From positions 1-32,714 of the forward strand of contig ATSW01063924.1 in the NCBI GenBank assembly GCA_000444245.1: a stretch of DNA of 32,714 nucleotides, in the 5' to 3' direction. The position numbers and the translations under genes were made by a program. The notes beneath the pieces were generated by a model. That model was not told the origin of the DNA and ran no database searches. It was given only the letters and a program-made list of their open reading frames with translations. This stretch comes from Botryllus schlosseri (taxonomy: Eukaryota > Chordata > Ascidiacea > Stolidobranchia > Styelidae). Positions 21,325 to 32,221 of this stretch are shown one piece after another; the first letter of the stretch is position 1, and the number at the start of each line of letters is the position of its first letter.

Positions 21325-24300
21325 CTGCGAAATAATACAAAGTAAGATGAGAATGACTGTATGATAGCCGGTGGGGAGATAAAACGCTACTACAAAGTAA
21401 CTGGTATGTTCGAAAGTTGACGAAGTAGCCATAGATACAAGTCAAAACTAGGGATATTGTCAAAAATTTCCGCCCGATTACGAGTAGAAAAAGAAAACGG
21501 AAAAGCTAATGGGATCAGTCTATCCTGAAATGGGTCTCCAGGCTAGCGGAGAGTGAGTGATGGAGTCGCTTATAAGTGCAATTCACACATGTTCTGTTAG
21601 AACGAAGCACGGCCTATATAAAGCCATTCTATCTCAGATATATGCACTGTAAGTACATGGATGATAAACATGTGCAATTGTGCATTGACCAGATATCCAT
21701 CATTGCGAGGTGTGTAAGTACATGGGTGGTGAATAGGTCCGTTTAGCATATTTCCGTATGGTTACGTTATGCCTTCTTGGTACCGAATTATGCTTTCTCA
21801 ACTATTCCAATTGTCGAAAACGAGTCAAATACACCAATTCTTACGGAGACGTACAGTCCGTGAACATATGAGCATGTCACACTTGGTCATGTGGGTTAAA
21901 GTTAGGGTTAGTGTTGGGGTTGGGGTGTTTCCGGATCAACATCACATACTCAAGTGTCGCATGGTGAAACGTCGTTTTTCAATGTGTCGCATGCTCCAAT
22001 GGCGGGCAAAGGAGTGTGTTGGGTTGTTCTGTTTCCGTGTAGGCCTACCGCCCCCCAAAATCGCAAAACGGTGGTAAACTAAAGGCAACCCACTACATCC
22101 GGGGAAAGATCAAAATAACATTTGTGGGATCGTTTTCCCTCAATGAAATGGGCAAAATTTAGTACCAGAAAGTGCCATTCACCTGTTTTCACGATACGTT
22201 ACGGCGAATATGAGCGAACTACACGGTTGTCGCTGCGTACAAGTAAGAAAGGGTCATTCTCGTTTAAAAAAATGGACTAAAGTCAGGGTTTAAACTTTAA
22301 ATTAACTAAAACCAAGGACTTTCGGTGAGTAGCAGACGTAGACGATGCCTATACCCGAATACTCCCGAAATCCATGCAGCTGAATTTTATTTCAGTTATA
22401 TAGCAAGGGTGTGATCAAGTCACACCGCGAAACTACGCCAAATAGATCACCAATTTACACGAACAATGAGAATTCAATGCGTTTAAATGCATTCTTCCAT
22501 TTTTTATAACTACGTCTTTTAAGTCGAGGCGAGTGTTTTCCATATCGTTCCATATCTTTTGGTGTTTAAAATGGATTAAAATGATATATAACCGTAACCG
22601 TGATGAATTCACATTGCTGTTGCACCAATGACTACGGGACCGCGTTAATTTGATGTTTTCCGCCGAATTTCAAGTCCACTCCACTACCACGAACCATCCC
22701 CGCGCGCGATGGTAATCGGATTAACGAATTCTGTGGTACATCTCAAGAATAGAACCTCATTCGAAAGACATATTACACCTCGCGAGGTAAAATCAATCAA
22801 TCAATATTTTCACAGCGGGCATGTATTGAACGAACTCAAATAAACCATTGCGGTATGTATTTCCCAACGGATTAGGCATTACTGATGCTCCGATTGTTTG
22901 AAACATGATGGAATACGGCCGAGAGTCGATTTCTCGAAAGACGGTAGTTCGTATCTGTCCTTGATATTCCTATGTTTTAGATATGTATGTCCGATGCTGA
23001 ATCCCGCCCACATGACATTTAATCCCGTGTCTTTTACGGTATACTAAAGGTCTTTAACAAAATACCAGCAAAGAACGAGCAATGTTCATTTTTCTACACT
23101 GTAATTAAATTACACGTGTAAAAATAGGTTTATTAAACAGATTTCCACGTTAGCGCGGGTGCAACTCAATCCACCGGTACTGTCGTTAGCAAATTTGCTT
23201 TTACACGCATTCCAATGGTTGAAAAGAGTAAAATTCATCAAACCATATCGAGATTCATTCCAGGGGTGTATTGGGTCCTGTTTATGAGTGCTCCACATTT
23301 CTTGAAACGAAAACAGTAGCAAGTCCTCCCTTGGATATTTATCCATTCGTGTATTTTACTCATTTGCACTCATGGGAATGGGTGTTAAAGTCACTTTTTG
23401 TGCAAGAAAATGCCGGTTACCAGATTTGCACAACACGCTATGTCTAGGGTTGCCATATTTTCAGATCCGAAGAAAAGCGACACTCTTTTTTAGTCGTTTC
23501 GCAGACCGCGCAGTGAGCTGGTCAGTGCGCGCAGACTCGTGAAGAATTAGAGGAAACATTGGTGAGTGGACCTTTTTTAGCGAACTCTCGCTGCAATGCC
23601 CAACCCCCCCAACAAAAATAGTTTTCCACGGATAGTTTTGTGTTGGGTTGCTCTTTTTTAGTCTTCACTGTCCAATTGCCTAAAACTTAAATCAAAAATA
23701 GGATGCCTTGCGAAAAAGAGGACATTTGGGCGTCCTCGGAGGTCCATTTACTTACATTTAAAGATGACATATGGTATCCCTAGCTTTGGTGGAATACATG
23801 GTTTTCGTCTACAGTTTATTGGCCAGCTTCGGATCAACGTTTATCTGATTCAAATTTGAAAATAACCGATTGGACCCGAAATTCCTCTTTCGATTCGAAC
23901 GGTGTCAAAATTGTTTCGACTAAATTCCGAGATTATTCTTCGTATCGCTCTTGCGGCGTCAAATAGGTGTCAATCTTTGACCCCGTGTTATTGACCCCGC
24001 CGAGTAGTAGAAAGGGGATTATCTCCTGCACTATCGAGCATACGGTGATAACATACCTCGTAGCCCATTCGAGCCAAGAAAAGGCTCAAGATCGGCGGCT
24101 TTTCCCCGAAAAACTTGGTGAGCTTCGACACTCTTTTCGGCTGAGATTTCAGTATCGCCGCTTTTTTCGAGTTTTCCGCTTTCGCGGTGCTGGAAGTGGA
24201 CGATTTCCGGGCCGAAGAAGATTTCTGCCGGCGCACCTGAAACAAAAAAACTCGAAAATTGGCACCTCGCACAACGCAATTTATTATTGATAGGCGGATA

Positions 24301-27300
24301 AAGGCGGCGATTAAAGCGCGCGGAATTTACAAAAAGCGACAGCGACAGGACAAAGCGTAAACGAGATATCGATTGTAGCAGGTGCCACACAACCGACGGG
24401 ATCCTCTCACAAATCACGTAACCCTAGTCTAGTTATCAGAAACGCTCTATTATTTATGGCAGTGGCGCGCAACCTTTTTGACAAGCCGGTGGGATATAAA
24501 TAACGCGCTGAAACCGCATGGCGCGCGTTGGTTTCCATAGTTGCAAAGAATTGGTAACGGTGATGGAGAGGTTAATCAAAAATTCGATAATACACGAACG
24601 TAACAATTAATAATGCGTGTGGGTAAAATAAGGTTATTGAATAAATTTAGTCCAACAAATTCATGAACAAAGCCATCGCATGCATATTTTATTGACTTCA
24701 GCTCTTAGTCCATTTGAGCGTAGCTTAAACGTCCCAGGCTGTAAGGTAGATTCGAAAATCATTTCACGGGCGGCACAAATTTTCTGAGGGTTGCTGATTT
24801 AGGGTAGATCGTCGCGGTCGAATGAATATTTTAATGCGCGGTCGTAGGTATGTGTATACCTGACTTGTGTTCACGGTACCAGACCGCACATTGACAAGTA
24901 CTGTATATAAATAGAGAACCAATAGGAAACCACAACTTGTGAAAATATACCGCCCGCTAGCCTAAGCATCGCTTGCAACAAGAGAACATGTAGCCAGCCT
25001 TCAGGATTACCGGACCACGACCTAACATCAACCTCGCCTTCCGCCACATGCCACCTCACTTTGTCGCTTTCGTCTTATATTCTCTGCATTACTTTTCATT
25101 CAGTGTACATGCCTCATTCTTTACTTCGCCTAGGCTAAGGTGGGTGTCTGATCTTAAAGGCTACTCCAAGTTGTTTCGACAACTTCCTATCTTTTCATTG
25201 CATCGCAGTCTTGTGATGTTTTGAAATGATGAAAATATTAATAAAACTGATTGATTAATGTACCGGAAGACGATATATAGAAGCACTCGTAAGTGTGCCA
25301 CTGTGCATACATAGGATCATATAATGAAATAAGGGTATGCGGACAAGTATGCTTCCGTGAATGTAGTTTGGAACAGAAGGTGCGATGATAATTGTGCGGA
25401 TTTTATTTCGTGATTATTTGTGCGCTGGCAATGTGGTGGAAATAGTTTATCACGATCACATCTTCCGATTCTCGACCTGTAATTTATCAGGGGCTGTATG
25501 CGCTATCAATGTATATTTAGGGTTGCATTTAAAACAAATTATGTTTTAAAACACTTTGTTTAAAACATGTCTTGAAACGGCGTTTTGAAAAACTGCCATT
25601 TTGAAAAGAGCAGAAAATTTTTCAAATCTTGTATAATTATGCCATAATTTCGAAAAAACCCATGTAGATTAGCTTACGGACTATTTACACCCGACATAGT
25701 TGACGTGTACGATATGGAATATGGTTGAATCCCTCGAAATCGTCGTCGGTTCAACAGTTATAGCACATAGATATAGATCATTGGTGTGAAATGGATGTTC
25801 TGATTATGATGATGACCACCGACCGTAAATTGCTGCATGAAGATGTAATCTTGGTCAAAGATATTTTTCGATCCGTTTAAGACCAGGGTCGGAAGCTTTT
25901 TCGTCAAGGAGCCATATTTACCCTATATTTTGAATTGTCAATTTCAACCAACTGCGAGGTGATAATTGCAGATTCGCGACTTCGTGACTAAAAAATACAC
26001 ACACACAAAAAAAAAAAACAAGGGCCATGGTTTAAACAGGTTTGTTTTAAATTGATTTTTGTTTAAATTCAAGCTTATTTATATCGTACAAAAACGGTAT
26101 TCAAAAGACCGTTAATACCGTGATACAATCATTTCACATCGCAACCACCGGTTCTTAATAGCGCGTTCTACAACAAATAACTGTGAGGAAGGATATAAAT
26201 CAAAAAAATCGGGGAATTCAACATGCAACCCCGAAAACGCACACCGCGTCGCGCCTTGAAAGAATATTCAATCAGATGCCCAGGATATATGATTTCATCT
26301 TCGATATTGTCTCGCACATACCTTTAATAATACATCGAACACATGTTTCTGGCACAAGTATCGATCTACATGAATCTAACCCAGCCATTAGCGCGTAGGC
26401 GTATAATCTCAAGTTCATTCAGCACAAGAGACCACAATACATACGAAATATACGGGCGGATAGTTTCGTATATTGCCGCCAGTGAGCGGGCTGCACTTTT
26501 CACAGCCTGTCATTAATTCATCTTCCCATTGCGTTGATGCCATGCGATGTCTGGCTTACCTCTTCGATCTCTGTTCTTAGATTTTCCAGCTCGTGCGACA
26601 CGTTGATCTCTTGTTGCACGTCAGAAGATAGCTGTGCCACGGTCCGTGCCAACATCACGACGTGGGCCTCTAGTCTTGTAAAGCGTTTGTTGACCGCTCT
26701 GCAATGACACGGAGGCGTTAGGATTTCGTGGGTGCACGAAAATCGTATCATTCGCCAATTTCTGCCATAGCGCAGAATGTAAATTAGAGATCACTTTCTG
26801 GTAATAAATGTTGGTTTCAAGTCCATTCCAATGGGCGAACGTGAGTGAAAAATGCAAATCACTATGTGGATGCGTCCAAGAGTGGCCCGGGTATTACCGC
26901 CTTTTGCTTATTGTGGGAATGGTACAAGAGAATACAATCCAATAATACACCCTGGGATATATATCCATCAGGTTTGGTGCATCGAATCGTTTTCACCCAT
27001 TGAAATGAGCCGATTGGTACCAAAATGCGACAATAGCATAATTTTCATCCTTACTCCATGGTGGAAACCTGATAAACACACTTCCCACGCATGGATTTAC
27101 AGTGTGGATTACTCAAATGTTTAGCATCGCTGGAGCAGCTCTATAGTTGGAGAATTATGTGTCAAAAACGTTCGGCTACTGCTAGCGAGATATTATAATT
27201 TGAAAGTGCGGGTCCTTTCAGAAGCCCCGACAGGTTCTCGGCGAGCAATAAGCTCCTCCGGCCGATTCGTAGGCGCACACACAACATTCAATATGTTTTG

Positions 27301-30300
27301 GAACGTGTGACCTTATACACATTACACTCCCCAGGGGCCGAGCTGTACCTTGAACATATCCGCTTTTCATGGGGATGCGATATGAAATATGCATGCCGTG
27401 GACTTGTACCGCGCGGGAAGGCACCGTCAGTTCTGTCATCTGTGTTTTACACTATACAGGAAAATGCGGACCTCGTCACAAAACGGGAACGATTCGAAAT
27501 ACGAAGATGTACATGAGCGTTTGAAACAATAGCATGCGAAGCTTGAGCATTTGGATTAAAGTTGGGTTATGAATAGATTTAGGGTTGGAGTAAGGATAAA
27601 TTTTAGGGTTAGGATTACTTTTGGGGTTATAAGGATACATGCTCCAGTGTTGCATGCTCTACTATCCCTTGCTCCACCTTAGTTTTTTTAATGTCGCATG
27701 ATCAGATGCCGGGCAACCACGGAACATACCGCTGTAATTGAACACACAGTCAGCAAATATATATTTCGTTCACCCTTTTTACATGCGTAGGGATGAAAAG
27801 ATTACAGGATTCGGCATCCCATAATTCTAATCCGGAATCCCGACACGCCGTATCCGACCTGAATCCGGTTGAGAATTTCAAAGCTAGTTTGTTAAGTCCG
27901 AATAATCTTGGCGCGACGGCAGAGCATACGTTCTCGCCCCTAACGGTTTCGTAACGACTTCGCATTAGTTATTTCACTACCAAAGTTTTATGCTCTTAGC
28001 GAAAAGTGTGAGTATTGACACAAAGGGTGTCACACGCGAACATGACCTATAGCTATGAATTCAGAAATTCTAAGGTTGTCGATCAAATCTTTCACAGGAC
28101 TTGTAAGCGAAAGAACGGCATTTCCATATTAGTTGTGTGTTTCTATTTAATTTGTGCTCGGTTTGAGCCTATCAACATCCTTAATCGCCGATTTTCGTTC
28201 TCTGTAGATATCCAGCCGTTAGCTTATAGTTTGGTTACTTTGCGGGAGACACGGTTCTGTCTGATTCGCAAAGCATTGTTAGAAACCCTGCATGTATACG
28301 TTCCTTCGTGTACTCCGTTTGTGCTTATTCTAATTGGTCAAGCATCATTGGTATTGACAGTTGGGTTTTATTCATACAGCGGTATAATTCTGAGGTATAG
28401 GCTACCTATACCTATAGGTCATGTATTCATGGGTTTGAATTCACATTTTTTCGTTAAGAGTTTGGACACTGTGGACACGCCGGTACGATGTTCACCGCTT
28501 GTTTTCAGGCCGGCGTCAGGAGTACGGGCCGAAAAGCGGCGACCGGACTCAGTTGGCAGATTAAGGCCCGCAAAATCCCTCCTGATATCACATCAGAGCA
28601 TTAGCGTCGGTTCGAATTACGCGTTTGCGTTTACGCAAACCTTCAACGGCCGGCTCCCGGTACGGTCTATATTTGGTCGCCCAATAAAACGTCAAATCAT
28701 TCGACAGCTCTTATTCATGAATAATTGACTCCGTCACGCGCTCATAAATATTACAGCGCCCTCATCAGTGAGTTGTATAAACTCAAATTTTCGCTCGACG
28801 ATTAGTAATCTATTCTGCGGCCGATCGGCGCCACGGTAGCGAGCATTAGCGGATACTGCGAGGGGGTGGTTTCGACATAAATATCCGCGAGGTTTGTTGA
28901 TATCTGGCGGGCGGAGTTGAGGAAAATTAATCGCAACTGCGATACATATGCTTATTGGCGATGTGCCGGTGGAATCTACACGTAGTGTTTGTTCTTTTGT
29001 GCAAGATGTGTATTCGATTCGACAGCACAGTCCGAACACTCGACCTCGAATTTGGTGGATGAAAATTTGGCTGGTTTCGACCCCTCCCGATCATGAACTT
29101 GTTTAAGATGAAAATTCCGCATCGGCGCATCTGATTAGGTAGCGTCCAAGCCCGAATATTCGAAGGCAACTCTGATAACGGAAATTTCAGCTGGTTTCGA
29201 GCCCTTTACCCCATAAATAGTTGTTTTAGATGCGAATTCCACACATGCGTGTTCGAGTTGGTAGCGCCCCAGCAATCCGACTAATCGAATCTGAATCTGG
29301 TAGCTGAAACGTCAGCCGATATATCGCCCTTTCCCAGGACTTGTTTCAGACGAAATTGACTGATCGCGCTATTTCTGCTTGATTCTGTACGAGATAGTGG
29401 GTATTACGGTGATTCTGGGACACCACGCGGCTCGTAATGCCCAAGTCCGATTGCGACCAAGTCACCAGCATAGCGCGGAAATCCTCTTGGTTGATACGCG
29501 ACCCCGAACGCACATATAATGAAGACGTCACAGCGACAAATATATGCATTCTCGTCAAACTGCTTTATTGACAACGCATCGGAGTCCGTGTCTGAGTGCA
29601 AGTTTTTCGATGATATATGACATGCCTAATCTGACAGTAATCGATAACGCGGTCTCGAGATGAAAAAAATACATTATCTAACCGCAATCGCACTTTGCAA
29701 CCGAAAATATATATGAGGCTTGTCAATAAATGTACGTATATCGCACATGTCTGAACGTCCCGGCTGGTTTGATGGGCGCCGTGCACAGAGATAAGCTTGA
29801 ATTTTGATTTAAAAAGACGGATTTTGATTTGACATGAATCTCGATTTAGACTTGGACTCTGATTCGAAGTTCAACTAAAGCTCATACAACATGTTTGTGC
29901 AAAGTATTTCACAATTATGGCATAATTATACGGCATAAAAAACATGATTTTTATTAAAAAGGCCTTCGTTTAAAACAATGTTTGAAACATGCTTTAAACA
30001 AAGTGTTTCAAATAACCATTTGTTTGCAAACGTATTCCCAAAATATTTTACATTTTTCAAAATCAAGACCGTAGAAGTAAGTAAAAAAACATTCTTTAGT
30101 ACAAGCGGTAGCAGTCGAAAAACAGTCGCTCGAGTGAGATGTGCAAGCAGGCGAGACGTACCACGAAAAAGTAGCAGCACCTCGTCACTGACAGCCTATG
30201 ATCTCAAATTGCAGCGATTGTTAGAAACTAAGTACCAGTGTTGGGATGACTCGAGTCATGACTCGACTCGAGTCAGATTCGAGTCAACTTTTTCGTATGA

Positions 30301-31717
30301 CTTGACTTGACTCGAGTCACTCTGCAAAAATGACTTGACTTGACTTGACTCGGCGCTTCAGAAATGTGGAATGACTCGTGACTCGGAGAAAAAATTTACG
30401 AGTCAATTTCAAGTCATCAATAAGTAAATGATGTCGACTAAATCACTGTATCATATGTATGTTGGGATAATTCGCGATACGCCATGACACGAGAGCAACC
30501 AGTCTTTCACTTATTGTACGTTCCATTTCCACTGGTCCTCCATGGTTACATCACAAATAAATTGGCCGCAAACGAAATGCTCAGAGCTTACGTTGCCGTG
30601 GTAGTAGTAGATTAATCTAATAGCTATATATGTTTCTTAAATGGCGCAGTGCTAACTTTTACCAACCCTCTTGTATGACGTAAATCGAATGAATATCGTT
30701 GATGCGTTTACATTCTCACGGATGTGTAGATGGGTAGTGTATTGTACCATATCAATTTGTTTAAACTTCTCGAGGCTTCGTATTCGGCCCTCTATTTTGG
30801 CTGATAAGAACAGACTGGAGCATGTCACTATACAGTTACTCACGTATTTCATTAGTGCCGCCTTTTGCTTGTATATTTAACCTTATATTCGTTATTTGGT
30901 TCAAGATAAAGGTTAATTAATCTGTTCTTCACACAGCTGGCAAAATGTTATGACTTTCAATCATCACTTATACTTGGAAAATTCAATTTGACTTGAATGG
31001 TGACTTGACTCGTGGCTTGACTTGACTTGACTCGACTTGACTCGAGTCACCTCCAAAAATCGAGTGACTTACTTGACTCGAGTCACCTTCAAAAATCGAT
31101 TGACTTGACTTGACTCGAGTCAAAATCTGCAATGACTCGAGATGACTCGTGACTCGAAGGCAGTGACTTGATCCCAACACTGCTAAGTACTTCTACTCTG
31201 TAGAAGTAGTCAAGTGGGTTCTCTTCTATTACTTAAAAGGTCATGATTGTAGACTACTTCTACTTCAGTTCTCAATTTTAAAGCAAAAATAAGCATAGAA
31301 TACTTACTTTTCGATTTGTTTGGAAATCACCACTTCTGTTTGTAGTGGAGTATAAATTTACTGTGCTACTTCTTGAGTACCACAGATGACTACTTTGACC
31401 ATCTCAAGTTGACATACGAAATGGAAGTTAGTCATGGACGTTCGAAGGATAGCACATTATGTGATATCTAGTCTGTCCAGTGCACTATGTCTGGATTTGA
31501 CTTGATAGTAACCAACATGACTTGGATTTAAAATGTTAAACCCTTATACCTGACTTCCTTCGCGTAAGCTTTGTCGATGGCCGCTATTTGTCGCTGACGT
31601 CGGCGGTGTCTCCTGCCGTGTTTTCGCATCCCACTGCTGGCGGCCGAGGCGCTGGTAAAGGACCTCACGCTGGACGTGTCGGCCATGTCTCCCACTTTGT
31701 CGCCGTCTTCCTCGGGC
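21181..31717 (-). CDS. Coiled-coil and SAM-domain protein, C-terminal four exons of a multi-exon gene
   Basis: Four minus-strand exons (31717-31550, 26698-26560, 24236-24057, 21324-21181) have AG/GT borders, and their phases agree at all three junctions: 2-nt overhang AG plus A gives Arg, then phase 0, then phase 0. Joined, they give about 209 residues. First comes a Ser- and Arg-rich part (SSVRSFTSASAASS, then RRHRRRQRQ). Next is a heptad-rich coiled coil (RLEAHVVMLARTVAQLSSDV to ELENLRTEIEE), then a basic Ser/Lys linker. Last is a C-terminal SAM domain running from KFFGEKPPILSLFLARMGYE across the last junction through ERLKSIGIPLGPRLRIL. SAM domains mediate protein-protein or RNA contacts, so a scaffold role is likely but inferred. 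The SAM end recalls SANS/ANKS4B (IPLGPR), but those lack this coiled coil. The upstream exons are not seen, and I cannot name the family. Confidence 0.85.
21325..23444 (-). other. Left part of the last SAM-gene intron
   Basis: It holds a dispersed repeat with TTAGGG-like words (about 21860-22020) and, at 22790-22806, a short (CAAT)n run that may be a reversed LINE tail. I see no extra exon; none is needed, because the flanking exons join within the SAM domain. Confidence 0.45.
21860..22020 (+). repeat. Dispersed repeat with TTAGGG-like core, copy 1
   Basis: It shares ordered words with 27505-27715: a GAGC word, GGTTAAAGTTAGGGTTAG-like, GGGGTT, a TGTCGCATG word and ATGCNCGGGCAA-like. The unit type is unknown; a MITE or SINE-like repeat fits. 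Confidence 0.55.
23445..23782. mobile_element. Short hAT-like element, 338 bp (GAGGAC family), intronic
   Basis: The left end TAGGGTTGCCATAT pairs with a right end reading TAGGGATACCATATGTC in reverse. Inside the right end is GAGGACATTTGGGCGTCCTC, itself a near palindrome, also seen in altered form at 8080-8095 and 13040-13100. The flanking octamers GCTATGTC and GCTTTGGT match at 5 of 8, so the copy is probably old. Confidence 0.75.
24057..24236 (-). CDS. SAM gene exon: basic linker and first SAM helix
   Basis: Exactly 60 codons, phase 0 at both ends. The acceptor TTTGTTTCAG has a strong pyrimidine run and the donor is GAG|GTATGT. A Ser/Lys-rich linker (RRQKSSSARKSSTSS) is followed by RVSKLTKFFGEKPP and the first part of the SAM fold, LSLFLARMGYE. 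Confidence 0.9.
24460..24510. mobile_element. Single left end of a hAT-like element
   Basis: CAGTGGCGCGCAACCTTTTT followed by AGCCGGTGGGATA is a familiar hAT-type tip. A possible decayed right end is GGGTTGCTG near 24788. No target duplication is visible. Confidence 0.45.
24986..25258 (+). mobile_element. LINE 3' UTR, second copy, severely 5'-truncated
   Basis: It is about 90 per cent like 17333-17602 by eye, starts at the shared TAGCCAGCCTTCA and ends in AATAAAACTGATTGATT. It lacks any coding part. Both copies lie in the same orientation, consistent with separate retrotransposition events of one family. Confidence 0.85.
25517..25650 (+). mobile_element. Terminal fragment of the GTTTAAAC hAT-like family
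   Basis: TAGGGTTGCATTTAAAACAA is followed by repeated GTTTTAAAAC and TTTAAAACATG words, then TTGTATAATTATGCCATAAT. The same sequence occurs inverted at 29913-30043. The opposite end was not found. Confidence 0.6.
26018..26070 (+). mobile_element. Short fragment with the same GTTTAAAC words
   Basis: AGGGCCATGGTTTAAACAGG is followed by TTGTTTTAAATT and TTTGTTTAAATTC. It resembles the tip at 25517 but is too short to be sure that it is the same family. Confidence 0.35.
26560..26698 (-). CDS. SAM gene exon: coiled coil
   Basis: 139 nt. The acceptor is CATTGCAG and the donor GAG|GTAAGC. One base completes the Arg codon left by the previous exon, followed by 46 codons. Hydrophobic residues at heptad spacing (L, V, L, V, L, V in RLEAHVVMLARTVAQLSSDV) and an acidic end ELENLRTEIEE indicate a coiled coil, hence oligomerisation. 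Confidence 0.88.
27505..27715 (+). repeat. Dispersed repeat with TTAGGG-like core, copy 2
   Basis: It contains GGATTAAAGTTGGGTTATG, TTTAGGGTTGG, TTTTAGGGTTAGGATT, CATGCTCCAGTGTTGCATG and TGTCGCATGATCAGATGCCG, in the same order as copy 1 at 21860-22020. The matches to the telomere repeat are scattered, not an array. Confidence 0.55.
29036..29400 (+). repeat. Degenerate tandem repeat, about three copies of a roughly 122 bp unit
   Basis: The blocks recur in order: GAAAATTTGGCTGGTTTCGA, GAAATTTCAGCTGGTTTCGA and GAAACGTCAGCCGATATATC; then ACTTGTTTAAGATG, AGTTGTTTTAGATG and ACTTGTTTCAGACG; then AGGTAGCGTCCAAGC and TGGTAGCGCCCCAGC. The starts lie about 120 bp apart. The copies are strongly diverged, so the array is old or under little constraint. 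Confidence 0.8.
29913..30043 (-). mobile_element. Inverted terminal fragment of the GTTTAAAC family
   Basis: AATTATGGCATAATTATAC and ACATGCTTTAAACAAAGTG followed by TTTGTTTGCAAACG match the reverse of 25530-25645. It ends near TTCCC, matching the family tip ACCCTA in altered form. Confidence 0.65.
30052..30200 (+). mobile_element. Right-end fragment of the AAGTAG hAT family
   Basis: It aligns with 19322-19470. The closing words CGAAAAAGTAGCAGCACCTC and GTCACTGACAGCCT correspond to CGAAAAAGTAGAAGTACTTC and GTTACTGACCACCT in the complete element. Many CpG-type changes suggest age. Confidence 0.7.
30236..31182. mobile_element. Complete non-autonomous hAT element, 947 bp (ACTCGAGTC family)
   Basis: The ends CAGTGTTGGGAT and ATCCCAACACTG are perfect inverted copies. 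Perfect 8 bp duplications CTAAGTAC flank it (30228-30235 and 31183-31190). Dense arrays of GACTCGAGTC, TGACTTGACT and GACTCGTGACTCG fill 30246-30410 and 30990-31165, so both ends consist largely of self-complementary words. No transposase is present. It lies in a SAM-gene intron next to older AAGTAG-family remnants. Confidence 0.95.
31183..31406 (-). mobile_element. Left-end fragment of the AAGTAG hAT family, inverted
   Basis: CTACTTTGACCATCTCAA at the right edge is the reverse of the family's left tip (CAGAGGTGGTTAAAGTAG) with a few changes. CTTCTACTCTGTAGAAGTAG and ACTACTTCTACTTC are family words. The 30236-31182 element lies directly against it. Confidence 0.65.
31550..31717 (-). CDS. SAM gene exon: Ser-rich and Arg-rich segment
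   Basis: 168 nt. The acceptor TTTTACAG lies immediately upstream and the donor AG|GTATAA at the end. One base completes the previous codon, then 55 codons, then a 2-nt overhang. The product starts PEEDGDKVGD, continues with a Ser/Ala run and a basic cluster RKHGRRHRRRQRQ, and ends AIDKAYAKEV. The basic cluster could be a nuclear or membrane-surface signal. Codon use is GC-rich compared with its surroundings. Confidence 0.85.
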
Positions 31718-31727
31718 CTGTAAAATC

Positions 31728-32110
31728 CGAGTTGGTTAAAGCAGTCAGAGTTGATAGGCCGCTGTAAAAGTCAGGATACCAGGAATCCTACTTAGGAATA
31801 TCAGCCTAGTATAAAAAGATTAATCAACTCGATAAGACTATGGATATCAAAACAATAACAAAATTTAGTTACGGTACACAAACACGAGTAACGCATCATT
31901 ACTCAATTGCAAGCGTAGGTAGCCATTACCAAGACAAGTTCAAAGTAGATTACATGGAAATTTAAAATAAGGGCATAGAAAATGCCCGGAAAATTAGTTT
32001 CAAGCTTAGGTGATCAAAGTATGGTCCCCGTCGGTACTCAAGTAGAACTAGAAGTAGCAATTTACAAGTAATTAATTTGTCAGTATTCTGGGCCAAGTTT
32101 AGAAGTTAAT
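31728..32110 (+). mobile_element. Possible decayed AAGTAG-family copy beside the SAM exon
   Basis: GAGTTGGTTAAAGCAGTCA at 31728 resembles the family start AGAGGTGGTTAAAGTAGTCA. ACTCAAGTAGAACTAGAAGT at 32037 resembles its inner words. The similarity in between is thin, so this is tentative. If real, the element begins about 10 bp upstream of the exon acceptor at 31717. Confidence 0.3.
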
Positions 32111-32221
32111 CAGAGTGGGCTACTTCGGAAACAGAAAAATCTATCTGATCCCCAACATTGACTGACCGATGAGACGATGACACTACAAATAGAATTTAAA
32201 TTTTCCGAAATATGTAGTTAC

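Larger units (their letters stand above)
26699..31549 (-). other. Large SAM-gene intron, filled with repeats
   Basis: It lies between the Arg-rich and coiled-coil exons. It contains the second TTAGGG-like repeat (27505-27715), a tandem repeat of about 122 bp (29036-29400), a GTTTAAAC fragment, AAGTAG-family fragments and a complete hAT element. A 714 nt plus-strand open frame (28015-28728) is discussed in findings. No further minus-strand exon is required by the phases. Confidence 0.55.

Noticed and set aside
23967-24290. 107-codon plus-strand Arg/Phe-rich frame
   Set aside because: It is the antisense shadow of the SAM-gene exon 24236-24057.
24031-24417. 128-codon minus-strand frame
   Set aside because: It overlaps the same exon in a different frame; the exon frame with consistent splice phases is preferred.
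27545-27630. Interstitial telomere array
   Set aside because: TTAGGG-like words are scattered, not tandem, and recur in a second repeat copy, so this is a dispersed repeat.
28605-28625. tRNA B-box-like GGTTCGAATTA
   Set aside because: No A box, acceptor stem or cloverleaf could be drawn around it.
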